Shown here one piece after another: positions 6,569 to 14,591 of a DNA stretch of 17,103 bases. The notes below the pieces were generated by a model. It was not told the origin of the DNA. It worked only from the letters and a program-made list of their open reading frames with translations, and made no database searches. Source of the DNA: Paracoccaceae bacterium (GTDB lineage: Bacteria > Pseudomonadota > Alphaproteobacteria > Rhodobacterales > Rhodobacteraceae); NCBI GenBank assembly GCA_002400675.1, contig NVQY01000017.1, positions 1-17,103 of the forward strand, in the 5' to 3' direction. Each line of letters opens with the position of its first letter. Within the stretch, counting starts at the first letter, position 1. The position numbers and the translations under genes were made by a program.

Positions 6569-7612
6569 ATGACAAAACACAACTTCCTGATCACCGGCGG
6601 CGCTGGCTTCATGGGGATCAACCTCATCCGATACCTGCTTGCGCGCGGACACAACGTGCGCAGTTATGACCTTGCGCCGTTTTCCTATCCCGAAGCGGAT
6701 CAGATATCTGTTCTTCAAGGCGACATTCGCGACCAAAGCCTGCACGAAAAGGCCTTTGAGGGGATCGACATCGTCGTTCACTGTGCCGCCGCCCTGCCTC
6801 TGGCCACCCCGGACGAGATCATGTCGACAAACGTCGGCGGCACGCGCGCCCTTCTGGAAACGGCGCTGGCGCGCGGCATTGACCGGTTCATCCATATCTC
6901 AAGCACGGCCGTTTACGGCATCCCCGACCACCACCCCCTGACCGAAGATGACCGGGTGATCGGCGTCGGCCCCTACGGCGAATCCAAGGTTCAGGCCGAA
7001 GGCGTCTGCGCGAAATTTCGCGACAAGGGGCTGTGCCTGCCGTTGCTGCGGCCAAAATCCTTTGTTGGCCCGGAACGTCTGGGCGCGTTCGAACTGCTGT
7101 ATGATTTCGCCTTTGAGGGGCATGGATTTCCGGTGCTTGGGTCGGGCAACAACACCTATCAACTGCTTGATGTCGATGATCTTTGTTCGGCTGTGTGCCT
7201 GTGTGCAACCGGTCCCCGCGACAGCGTGAACGACGTCTTCAACGTCGGCGCGGCGCAATACGGGTCGCTGCGCGAAAGCTTTCAGGCGGTTCTGGACAAG
7301 GCCGGATACGGCAAGAAAATTGTCGGCATTCCGGCGGCCCCGGCGATCTGGACCCTGCGCGCGCTTGAGGCGCTGCACCTGTCGCCGCTCTACAAATGGA
7401 TCTACGAAACCGCCGGAAAGGACAGTTTTGTCAGCATCGACCGCATCACCAACCGGCTGGGATATGCCCCGAAACATTCCAACAAAGAGGCGCTGATCCG
7501 CAATTATGAATGGTATGTCGCCAACCGTGACCGGATTTCCGAAGTCGCCGGTGTGACCCACCGCGTGCCTTGGAAAAAGGGCGCTTTGAAACTGCTGCGC
7601 TACATTCTCTAG
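6569..7612 (+). CDS. Extended SDR NAD-dependent sugar epimerase/dehydratase
   Basis: Encodes 347 residues, typical of extended SDR enzymes acting on nucleotide sugars. The Rossmann fold opens with TGGAGFMG (residues 9-16, G-x2-G-x2-G). Asp34 at the end of strand beta-2 favours NAD over NADP. The active site is complete: HISSTAVYG around 109-117 supplies Ser/Thr, and Tyr136-x3-Lys140 (YGESK) is the catalytic pair. The C-terminal half carries substrate-binding elements (LRPKSFVGPERLG; YQLLDVDDLCSAV). The exact sugar cannot be read from the sequence. It diverges from the HAD-UbiA gene and is followed 27 nt later by the 586-aa secreted protein, so it probably heads a three-gene operon to 10407. 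Its ribosome site is weak (GAGA). A DprE2 equivalent is unlikely, because that enzyme is a shorter classical SDR. Confidence 0.9.
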   Translation: MTKHNFLITGGAGFMGINLIRYLLARGHNVRSYDLAPFSYPEADQISVLQGDIRDQSLHEKAFEGIDIVVHCAAALPLATPDEIMSTNVGGTRALLETALARGIDRFIHISSTAVYGIPDHHPLTEDDRVIGVGPYGESKVQAEGVCAKFRDKGLCLPLLRPKSFVGPERLGAFELLYDFAFEGHGFPVLGSGNNTYQLLDVDDLCSAVCLCATGPRDSVNDVFNVGAAQYGSLRESFQAVLDKAGYGKKIVGIPAAPAIWTLRALEALHLSPLYKWIYETAGKDSFVSIDRITNRLGYAPKHSNKEALIRNYEWYVANRDRISEVAGVTHRVPWKKGALKLLRYIL

Positions 7613-7639
7613 TCGCGTAATCCGAAAAAAGGAGAGGCT

Positions 7640-9400
7640 ATGCGAAAGCCAGTTAAACGGTTGACTGCGATGTTGCTTGTGTCCGGGATTGCGTTTGTGA
7701 TCGCGGTGCCCGCCTTGGCACAATCAAAGGAAACGCCTCGTTTGCAGCGCGAACAATATGACGCCGTGCGCGCCAAGAGCATCCTAGAATTGCAGCCCTT
7801 CCGCCAGACAACCGATGCGGTGGATGCTGACTCGGGGCTGTTTTTGCGTCTGGTCTCGCTTAACCCTGCGACCGGCGCGTGGTATCTGCTGCAAACCCGA
7901 ACCGAGAAAGACGGCGCGCCCAAAAACTACCACATCGAGAACCCGGACCCGACCGCGCAGACCCTCACATTCGAGATCGCCCCAAAGCCCGCCATTGTCA
8001 TCAACGGGCCGCAGGGCACGGTGCGTTGCCAGCCATGGGCCGAAGATGCCGCCGCCCTGCGCGCCGCCCGCGCCACCGGCCAGCCCTATGCGCCGCTGTG
8101 TGAGGGCACGTTGTTCCTGCGCAATAAAGTCACTGGATCGCGCACCAATATCGAAGCGACGTCCGAATTCCTGCGCGACAATATCTGGGGCGGCGAAAGC
8201 ATCGTGCGCTTTGTGCGCGATAGTTTCTTTCGGGATTCGCAGATTGAAACCAGCAAGAAACTGGCAACCGGAGGAACCGATCAGGCCGACAGCGGCCCCA
8301 CGCCAATGCTGGCGCGCACCACGCCCGAAGACCGGCCGGTCATTTCCACGCTGCTCGACATCGGGCTGGACGGTACCAAACCGGGACGCATGGCGATCGG
8401 CATGTGGTATCCGGTGACCGGCATGTCCGGGGTTTTCGCCAGCACCTTTCAACCGCGCGCGATCAGCGATGACATCCTGAAAGGGCCGGGCAAAACCAAC
8501 CGGCTGGATTCGATCGAGGCCAAAGCCACCGGATACATGGTGGCCTTCGACATGGGGCAATTCGACATCGGCTACGCGGTGGGCACGGCGCATCCGTCGC
8601 TGGGATGGTCCAGCCGACCCCCGGCCTCGGTGCGCCCACGCGGGATGCCGGGACCGGACGGGGTCAAGTCACTCGCGCCGCTGGTGGGGTTGGGCATGGT
8701 CAATCCGGTGATCGCCAACCGGGCGGTTGCCACGTTCACCGCCGGCTTCAAACGCCAGCATGGGGCCTTTAAATACGGCGATATGGCGACGTTCAACTAT
8801 GGCCATCATTATGGGTTCATCGAAAAAGGCGTGATCCTGAGCAAGCTGCAACCGGGTCTGTCCACGCTGTACGGGCTGGTCGATGGTACGCTGGTGATGA
8901 AAACCTGGACCGAGGCCGACAACGCCTTGCTGCCGCAAATCCGGTTTGCGCGCCAGAACGGTGTGCCGTTGCTGGAAACCGACCCGGCGACCGGCATTGG
9001 CGTGCCCGGTGACCGGGTGACCAAATGGGGGCCGGGCAATTGGTCGGGATCAGCCGAGGCAGATTTGCGTACCCTGCGCGCCGGGGCTTGCATGGCCCGC
9101 AACGGGCAAACGCGGTATCTGATCTACGGGTATTTCTCGACCGCGACCCCGTCGGCCATGGCGCGCACCTTTCAGGCCTATGGCTGCACCTACGCCATGT
9201 TGCTGGACATGAACGCGCTCGAACACACCTATCTGGCGCTTTATGTGCCGCAGGGGGGCAAGGTGCATGTGGCGCATATGGTGCCCGGGATGGCGTTGAT
9301 CGAAAAGAAAGTTCGCGGCGGAACCATCATTCCGCGCTTTATCGGGTTCGCGGACAATCGCGACCTGTTTTACCTGACCAGAAAGGAGTCCGTGAAATGA
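7640..9400 (+). CDS. Secreted 586-aa protein, distant phosphodiester-glycosidase (NAGPA/DUF2233)-like
   Basis: The gene has a strong AAAGGAG ribosome site and a signal peptide at residues 1-28 (cleavage after PALAQ), so the product is exported. I do not recognise residues 30-330 with confidence. The C-terminal part, about 345-580, follows the layout of NAGPA/DUF2233 phosphodiester glycosidases: a TFTAGFKRQHGAF segment (366-377, where the family has an AINGGFF-type motif), a GACMARNGQTRYLIYGY strand pair (482-498), an AMARTFQAYGCTYAMLLD helix-strand (506-523), and LDMNALEHTY at 522-531. The family's usual LDGGGSS motif is replaced by LDMNALEH, so catalysis may be altered or lost. The stop overlaps the next start as ATGA, coupling it to the FGE-like gene. 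The gene is certain; the family call is tentative. Confidence 0.7.
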   Translation: MRKPVKRLTAMLLVSGIAFVIAVPALAQSKETPRLQREQYDAVRAKSILELQPFRQTTDAVDADSGLFLRLVSLNPATGAWYLLQTRTEKDGAPKNYHIENPDPTAQTLTFEIAPKPAIVINGPQGTVRCQPWAEDAAALRAARATGQPYAPLCEGTLFLRNKVTGSRTNIEATSEFLRDNIWGGESIVRFVRDSFFRDSQIETSKKLATGGTDQADSGPTPMLARTTPEDRPVISTLLDIGLDGTKPGRMAIGMWYPVTGMSGVFASTFQPRAISDDILKGPGKTNRLDSIEAKATGYMVAFDMGQFDIGYAVGTAHPSLGWSSRPPASVRPRGMPGPDGVKSLAPLVGLGMVNPVIANRAVATFTAGFKRQHGAFKYGDMATFNYGHHYGFIEKGVILSKLQPGLSTLYGLVDGTLVMKTWTEADNALLPQIRFARQNGVPLLETDPATGIGVPGDRVTKWGPGNWSGSAEADLRTLRAGACMARNGQTRYLIYGYFSTATPSAMARTFQAYGCTYAMLLDMNALEHTYLALYVPQGGKVHVAHMVPGMALIEKKVRGGTIIPRFIGFADNRDLFYLTRKESVK

Positions 9401-10407
9401 CCACGTTCCTGAAAAGCCTTGCTGCGGCCAGCCTGTTTTTGCTGGCGGCACCGGTATCGGCCCCGGCGCAGAGCGCGCTGCAAGTGGCCAACGAGTTGCT
9501 GTTTCAGCAGTTGAAATCCGTGCATCGCCTAAGCGACGCGGAAATGGCGCGACTGGAAAAGATCTTTGCCGGCTCGCGGGTCATGGGGCAGGGCAACCCG
9601 GCCATCACCCGCCACCCGCTGACGCCCGAGCAATGCCGCGCGGGCATTCCGGGCGGCGCGAACGGCTATGCCAACGCGCGCAATCAGCGTATCTGCGGCG
9701 ACAAATACATGGCCCCGCTTTATGATCCGCGCACCGAAAAGCCCAGTGATGCCAAGGCCTGTATCGACCAGTTCGAGTTCCCCAACATTCCCTGCACCTA
9801 TCCGGTGGTCTGGACCAAAGCGGTTGAAGCCGCCGAAATCTGCGCCGCCGTGGGCAAGCGGATATGTGATGCCCATGAATGGGAAGGGGCCTGCGCCGGC
9901 GCACTGGAACCACCCGACTACCGGTTTGATCTGGCCAAGGGCGTATCGGCCAGTACCGCCGTGAACCGGATGCGGCGGGCGCATAATGGCAAATACGAAC
10001 CTTCAAAAAGCTGGAGCTATGGCCCCGCCTACAGACGCGGGATCTGCGCCGCCAACAGCACCAAGAACGCCTCTTGCAATGGCGGTGGGTTTAGCCGTTG
10101 CGGGTCGAACACCTATCCAACTGGCAGCTTTCCCGACTGCAAAAGCCCGCTTGGGGTCTATGACATCAACGGCAACGCCGCCGAGCACATGAACCTGCCG
10201 CTGGCCCCCAACCAGATGGCCAGCACCGGCAGCACAAAACTAGGCGTGACCGAAATGAAGGGCAGCTGGTTCATTTTCGACAAATACCGCGCCCATCCCG
10301 ACTGGTGCCGCTGGCGCGCGCCATATTGGCATGGCGCACCGGTGATGAGCCGGGCAAGCCACGAAAATTACCACCTTGGGTTCCGCTGCTGCAAGACGCT
10401 TGACTGA
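9397..10407 (+). CDS. Secreted Cys-rich SUMF1/formylglycine-generating-enzyme-fold protein
   Basis: Encodes 336 residues from ATG 9397, preceded by AAAGGAG; longer frames lack a signal peptide. The ATGA overlap with the upstream gene indicates translational coupling. The signal peptide is residues 1-25 (ending APAQ). The FGE/SUMF1 fold is visible from about residue 120: IDQFEFPNIPCTYPVVWTKA, then GKRICDAHEWEGACAG (153-168; family pattern GKRLPTEAEWE), then GVYDINGNAAEHM (253-265; family GxxDMxGNVWE), KGSWF (288-292) and LGFRCCK (327-333). There are about 14 cysteines, suggesting disulfides. The catalytic Cys pair of true FGE is not evident: only Cys304 lies in the right zone (DWCRWRAPYW). It is therefore more likely a binding or structural SUMF1-fold protein than a sulfatase activator. 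No sulfatase gene is present. Confidence 0.88.
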   Translation: MTTFLKSLAAASLFLLAAPVSAPAQSALQVANELLFQQLKSVHRLSDAEMARLEKIFAGSRVMGQGNPAITRHPLTPEQCRAGIPGGANGYANARNQRICGDKYMAPLYDPRTEKPSDAKACIDQFEFPNIPCTYPVVWTKAVEAAEICAAVGKRICDAHEWEGACAGALEPPDYRFDLAKGVSASTAVNRMRRAHNGKYEPSKSWSYGPAYRRGICAANSTKNASCNGGGFSRCGSNTYPTGSFPDCKSPLGVYDINGNAAEHMNLPLAPNQMASTGSTKLGVTEMKGSWFIFDKYRAHPDWCRWRAPYWHGAPVMSRASHENYHLGFRCCKTLD

Positions 10408-10487
10408 CTGCGCGTCGGGGGCAGGGCAGGGGCCTGAGGTCACCCGCCGCCGCGCAATCTCTTGCGGGCAGCGATTGCCGAGGGTGT

Positions 10488-11375
10488 TCAGTAAAGGCTT
10501 GCCAGCAATGCCCGTGCGTTGTTGATCGGCCCTTCGCTGCTGACGATGCGTGACAGGTCGCTGTCGCGCATGATCTCTGACAGTTCGCGCGGTTCGCCGT
10601 TGACGTATGCTGTGCGGCTGACCAGTCGCACACCGTGGCTGTAATCGGCATAGCTTGCGCCATGCACCGTGCTAAGCGGTTGGATCGGTTTGCCACCCGG
10701 ACGCTGCCAGCCATAGATCGCCACACGCCCCGGTTTGGAAATAAGCCGGTTGGTCAACACCAGATCCTTTTTCTGACCCGCCGTCAGCGCGCTCATCGGG
10801 CGCCCTTGCCGGGCGCGTTGCTGGTCGACGGTCTGGTCATGTTTTACCAGATAGGCGGTCGAACACATCTGGTTGGTCGGCTTCATTGGCTTGGGCGACA
10901 GTTGTACCTGCGCCTGTGCATAAATGGCATCAACCATCTTGGTCGTAGGCAACAGGAACCCAAGCTGGTCGGCGATCTGCGCTGCCGCCGCCAACCCCAT
11001 GGGAACCCGCACAAAATCGCGGTCATTGCCAACCGCGAGATAGCCCGGCGTGACACAAATAGTGACAAGAACCGCCTGTCCGCCTGCCAGAGTTCCGGCA
11101 ATGGACACCGGCACCAGTTTACGAAGATACGCGGGCATATTGCCCGACAGCACCTGCCGGACCACGGCGGCGTCGCGTTCGGTCCCGCCGGTCTGCATCA
11201 GTTGCGCCATCACTTTGCTACCCGACGGCGCCCGTGCAACCCGATCCGGGATACTGCGTGTCAGCGGGGTGGAACAGGCCTGAGGTCCGGCACTGACCAC
11301 GGCGGGCATGATCAGAGCGGTCGATAGAACAAGGGCAGCACCAGCGGCCCTGAGGGAAAGAATGCTGCGCAACAT
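10488..11375 (-). CDS. Secreted orphan protein of 295 aa, conserved hypothetical
   Basis: The start is placed at ATG 11375 because a signal peptide follows directly (residues 1-29, cleavage near VVSAG); the frame extends to 11501, but those residues look non-coding. GGA precedes the start at 7 nt. Features seen: VRVPMGLAAAAQIADQLG (123-139), LLPTTKMVDAIYAQA (141-155), and a striking His/Tyr/Asp-rich C-terminal block with YGWQ (221-224), GGKPIQPLS (227-235), VHGASYADYSHGVRLVS (237-253). The VHGxxYxDYSHGxR pattern, with two histidines and an aspartate, could be a metal or catalytic site; that is inference. I do not assign a known family. It is convergent with the FGE-like gene (80-nt gap) and divergent from the PASTA-like gene. 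Confidence 0.82.
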   Translation of the reverse strand: MLRSILSLRAAGAALVLSTALIMPAVVSAGPQACSTPLTRSIPDRVARAPSGSKVMAQLMQTGGTERDAAVVRQVLSGNMPAYLRKLVPVSIAGTLAGGQAVLVTICVTPGYLAVGNDRDFVRVPMGLAAAAQIADQLGFLLPTTKMVDAIYAQAQVQLSPKPMKPTNQMCSTAYLVKHDQTVDQQRARQGRPMSALTAGQKKDLVLTNRLISKPGRVAIYGWQRPGGKPIQPLSTVHGASYADYSHGVRLVSRTAYVNGEPRELSEIMRDSDLSRIVSSEGPINNARALLASLY

Positions 11376-11530
11376 GAAGATCCAGAAATGATTGTTGATG
11401 ACAAGGAAGTCCCAAAAAAACCGCCCCCGATCAAGTTGGTTTGTTTGCGTGGGCAGAAAACCGCTTCTTTGGACGCATATCCGTTTGCCTGACAGGGTCA
11501 TCCTTTGACCAGCCCCGCCCGGGTGAATGT

Positions 11531-11544
11531 TTGATTCAAGTCAG
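11531..11544. promoter_or_regulatory. Possible degenerate FNR-like site
   Basis: TTGAT-TCAA-GTCAG has one perfect FNR half site and a 3-of-5 second half. It lies in the 286-nt divergent region between the 295-aa orphan and the PASTA-like gene. It shares TTGATTCA with the better box at 6454. The evidence is weak. Confidence 0.2.
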
Positions 11545-11598
11545 GGTCCAGCCGCGAAAATAAGTGCATAATTTAGCAGCATCGACCAGATACGTTGA

Positions 11599-11640
11599 TT
11601 TTCCGTAAATTTTCCGACGTTTAGGGATCCCATTGGGATC
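11599..11640 (+). promoter_or_regulatory. Two pairs of direct repeats spaced one helical turn apart, before PASTA-like gene
   Basis: TTTTCCG occurs at 11599-11605 and 11610-11616, and GGGATC at 11624-11629 and 11635-11640. Both pairs have an 11-bp period, which places copies on the same face of the helix. They lie 22-63 nt upstream of the ATG at 11662 in an AT-richer promoter-like stretch. Such spacing is typical of response-regulator sites; the regulator is unknown. Confidence 0.35.
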
Positions 11641-11661
11641 GCTGGCCAAAAGGGGTCCGCC

Positions 11662-14490
11662 ATGACAGTTCAAACAGCGTCCAGAGCCATAGCCGCCAGC
11701 GCTTTTCAGGTCATGCTTTTGGCCCTGTTTCAGATCGCGTTTCTGGCGACCGCAGCCCGCGGCGAGATTGTCGAATACTGGCGCGATATGCCATTTGAAC
11801 GACAGGTCCGCGCAATCAATCCCACCTGTATGCCGCAGGAATATGTGCAGATCGAACGCAACTATGCCTTCAGGGTCATCGAAGCGGCGATAGACCAATG
11901 CGTCACCGCCAATGTGACGGAAAAGCAGGTCAAGAAATACAGCTATCTTATCACCCGGTCCATCGCCGACCCCGCCACCGCCTCTTTCACCGTAGGAGAG
12001 CTTTCGACGGATGGGATGAAATGTGTTCTCAAGACCTTTGTCGATGCCTCGGATCAGATCAACGACATGCAGAAACAATCGCTGAAATCGGCGGTTGATG
12101 GGGTGATCGCTGTAAAGGACTGGGCTGGGTTCCTGCTTGGCATTCCCGATCTGGCCAGCACGGACAAGGCCAAAGCCACAGAGGCGACCATCTCAACCCT
12201 GCTTAACCTGCGTGATCGTATGCCCGAGGCGCAGTCGTTTGCCGATTCGGTCATGCAGGCGGCGGAACTGGGCCGCAACTACATGGGTGACCTGTTTTTG
12301 GGCGAACGCGAAATCGCCATGAACGCGGTTGCGTATAACGCCGACCAATGCCGATACGCGGATGCGCGGCAATATCTGGTCAAGGCCCGCGCGGCGGCTG
12401 ACAAGGAATGCGTCTATGCCGGCCATTCCTATCGCCAGCACGAACTGAACCTGCGCCGCTACATTCTGAACAACCAAAGCCGGATAACCTCGCCCTATAT
12501 CGGGCAGGGTTATGTCAAAGGCAACAGCGCCCGGGCGCGCTACAATGATCTGGTCCGGTATGTGCAGGAGGCCAAAGAAACCCTGCGCGGGTTTGAACAG
12601 ATTTACCGCGCCCTTGATCAGACCGAAGAAGAACTTTTCAACAAGGGACGCAGGTTTTTCGACAAGCAATATGACTACCGTTATCAGGCGCATCAGGTTC
12701 GCGCGTCGCTTGAGGGCGGCAATGTATGTCGCGCGTTTGACAAGCTGCAATCAATTCTGGACCAGATTCCGCCCGAATGCCATCCGGTGTATTTCAACAA
12801 GAAAGGGATTGGCGAGGACATGGTCCGCCCTGCTGTTCTGGCCGCAGAGCTTTATCAGGTAGAGCAACGGCGCAATGCGCAATGGTGGGACGAGGCTGAC
12901 AAGATTGCCGCCCTGTTCCGGCAGTGCAAAGAGGACGAAGGGTACGCGCGAATATCGGCGTTGCAGTCGCGCATCAACGCCAACCCGATCCAATACGCCA
13001 TGGGTGGACAGTGCAAAACGCTGGCCTCACAGGACCTGCGGGATCGGCTGAATGCCTTTGCCCCCGGCGAAAACTGTGCCCAGACGATTGTGCCGGGCAT
13101 TGAAGGCAAAAAGCTGAGCGTGGCCCTGACAATGCTGAGCAAAGCCAGCCTTTTGCCGCTCGGCTCACCTGTGATGGTTGATCCGCAATCGGGTCAGGCG
13201 GGCGGCATCGTTATCGTCGCTGACCCCGCGCCGGGGGACGGCGTGACCATCTGGACCGGCGTTGCATTGACCGTGACAAACGAGCCGCCTGACGCCGAAT
13301 TGGTCAGCGTCCCCCAAGTTGTCGGCAAATCTGAAACAGACGCGTTGACCCTATTGGCCAGCGCCGATCTGGCGGTGGCGGTTGAGGATAGCACGCCGGC
13401 GGACAAGCTCGATTTCACTCCCGGCATGGTCTATGGCGCAAGCCACGCCACCGGGGCGATGGTTGCGCCACAAACTGTGGTGACGCTGAACATCTATGGC
13501 CCACGCCCGATGATCGAGATTCCGGGCATCACCGCCCCCGACATCCCCGGTGCCAATAGCAAGATCACTGCCGCAGGGTTCATCGCCGGCCCGCCCGCGC
13601 TGGGCGAACCCGCACCGGATGAGGGCGGATCTGGGGCTGAACCGGGTGCCGAACCGGGTGCCGTTTATGGGACCGTGCCCCCAGCGGGGTCCGTGGTCGA
13701 AATGTTCTCCCCGGTTCAGCCCTTGGTCTACGGGCCACGGGCGACGGGGGTTGAAACCCGCCCGATCCCTGAGGTTTTAGGCAAGCCTGCGAAAGTTGCC
13801 ATCGGGCTGGTGACGCAGGACGGATTTTTCTCCATCGGCTCGGTTTCTCCCGGTGATCCGGTGGGCGAGGGCGAAAAACCGGGCACGGTTCAGACCGTGA
13901 TCCCGGGGCAGGGCACGCCGCAAGTCAAAGGGACCATCGTAACGCTGCGGATTGCCATGCCTCGCGTCCAACAAGCGCCCGAGATCGCGCAGGAAAATCC
14001 CCCTGAGACCACGCCAGACGCAGGATCAGACGCAGGTCCGGACGCAGGTAGGGGCGCAGGTAGGGGCGACAGTTGGGTCGGGCGCTGGACCCTCGAAGCG
14101 GTGCCCGGCGCGGCGACCAAGGGGCTCGACAAGCCGATGGTGATGGATATCGCGCGGATCGATGGCAAGCTGTCGCTCAAGCTGTTTGTGCAAAAAGACG
14201 GCGCGTGGGAAGACCGGTTCACCCTGTTGATGGCGGTGGATGCCAACAATGTTCTGCGGACCCATCCGGACATGCTGCGCGAGTTCAAACGCTCGATCAA
14301 GCCGTCGCAGGGCACCAACGGTGTGATGGACGAAGTGGGGGGCAAGATCGCCGATACAATCCTGCAACTGCTTGAAACGTTGAAGATTTCGCGTGTCGGC
14401 AACATCTGCACTCTGAACATGACCGACCAAAAGAAGGGGCCGCAATCCATCGGGTTCTCTTGCTTTAAAACCGGGCCAAGCCAGCAGTGA
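11662..14490 (+). CDS. Exported 942-aa protein with four PASTA-like repeats
   Basis: AAAGGGG precedes the ATG. A signal sequence or N-terminal anchor covers residues 8-33. Residues 35-470 form a largely alpha-helical, Cys-containing region without a recognised family. Four PASTA-like units follow, each opening with a hydrophobic-P-x-[VI]-x-G pattern and a helix: about 475-540 (VPGIEGKKLSVALTMLSKAS), 547-612 (VSVPQVVGKSETDALTLLAS), 618-692 (IEIPGITAPDIPGANSKITA) and 700-766 (IPEVLGKPAKVAIGLVTQDG). A low-complexity linker (770-803) precedes a C-terminal globular domain with paired cysteines (916, 934). PASTA units usually sit on Ser/Thr kinases or penicillin-binding proteins and bind peptidoglycan. 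Here there is no kinase or transpeptidase domain. It likely acts in the periplasm or at the wall. Confidence 0.85.
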   Translation: MTVQTASRAIAASAFQVMLLALFQIAFLATAARGEIVEYWRDMPFERQVRAINPTCMPQEYVQIERNYAFRVIEAAIDQCVTANVTEKQVKKYSYLITRSIADPATASFTVGELSTDGMKCVLKTFVDASDQINDMQKQSLKSAVDGVIAVKDWAGFLLGIPDLASTDKAKATEATISTLLNLRDRMPEAQSFADSVMQAAELGRNYMGDLFLGEREIAMNAVAYNADQCRYADARQYLVKARAAADKECVYAGHSYRQHELNLRRYILNNQSRITSPYIGQGYVKGNSARARYNDLVRYVQEAKETLRGFEQIYRALDQTEEELFNKGRRFFDKQYDYRYQAHQVRASLEGGNVCRAFDKLQSILDQIPPECHPVYFNKKGIGEDMVRPAVLAAELYQVEQRRNAQWWDEADKIAALFRQCKEDEGYARISALQSRINANPIQYAMGGQCKTLASQDLRDRLNAFAPGENCAQTIVPGIEGKKLSVALTMLSKASLLPLGSPVMVDPQSGQAGGIVIVADPAPGDGVTIWTGVALTVTNEPPDAELVSVPQVVGKSETDALTLLASADLAVAVEDSTPADKLDFTPGMVYGASHATGAMVAPQTVVTLNIYGPRPMIEIPGITAPDIPGANSKITAAGFIAGPPALGEPAPDEGGSGAEPGAEPGAVYGTVPPAGSVVEMFSPVQPLVYGPRATGVETRPIPEVLGKPAKVAIGLVTQDGFFSIGSVSPGDPVGEGEKPGTVQTVIPGQGTPQVKGTIVTLRIAMPRVQQAPEIAQENPPETTPDAGSDAGPDAGRGAGRGDSWVGRWTLEAVPGAATKGLDKPMVMDIARIDGKLSLKLFVQKDGAWEDRFTLLMAVDANNVLRTHPDMLREFKRSIKPSQGTNGVMDEVGGKIADTILQLLETLKISRVGNICTLNMTDQKKGPQSIGFSCFKTGPSQQ
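13633..13662 (+). repeat. 12-nt tandem repeat encoding GAEP
   Basis: GGGGCTGAACCG, GGTGCCGAACCG and the half unit GGTGCC encode GAEP-GAEP-GA at residues 658-667 of the PASTA-like protein, within the third PASTA-like unit. The repeat is in frame and therefore changes length by whole tetrapeptides. Confidence 0.75.
14017..14064 (+). repeat. Four 12-nt tandem units encoding (D/G)AGx
   Basis: Four consecutive 12-nt units share the core GRCGCAGG and encode DAGS, DAGP, DAGR, GAGR at residues 786-801. They lie in the linker between the last PASTA-like unit and the C-terminal domain. The last two units are nearly identical at the DNA level, which suggests recent slippage. Confidence 0.8.
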
Positions 14491-14591
14491 TTTTCAGGGG
14501 ACCATTTTGGGGACCAACCCGGGCACCTGAACCGACAGAATACCCCGCCAATACGCCTGCACGTGGGCGGCATTAAAGAAGGAAGATACCA

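Noticed and set aside
9025..9396. Longer start for the SUMF1-fold gene
   Set aside because: The extension lies inside the upstream gene and would bury the signal peptide. ATG 9397 has a strong ribosome site and coupling overlap.
7899..10407. Sulfatase maturation locus
   Set aside because: No sulfatase with the C/S-x-P-x-R motif is present, and the SUMF1-fold protein lacks the expected Cys pair.
14497..14516. Direct repeat GGGGACCA-TTTT-GGGGACCA after the PASTA-like gene
   Set aside because: It is short and isolated, with no element or site that it could belong to. It is probably chance or a small duplication.
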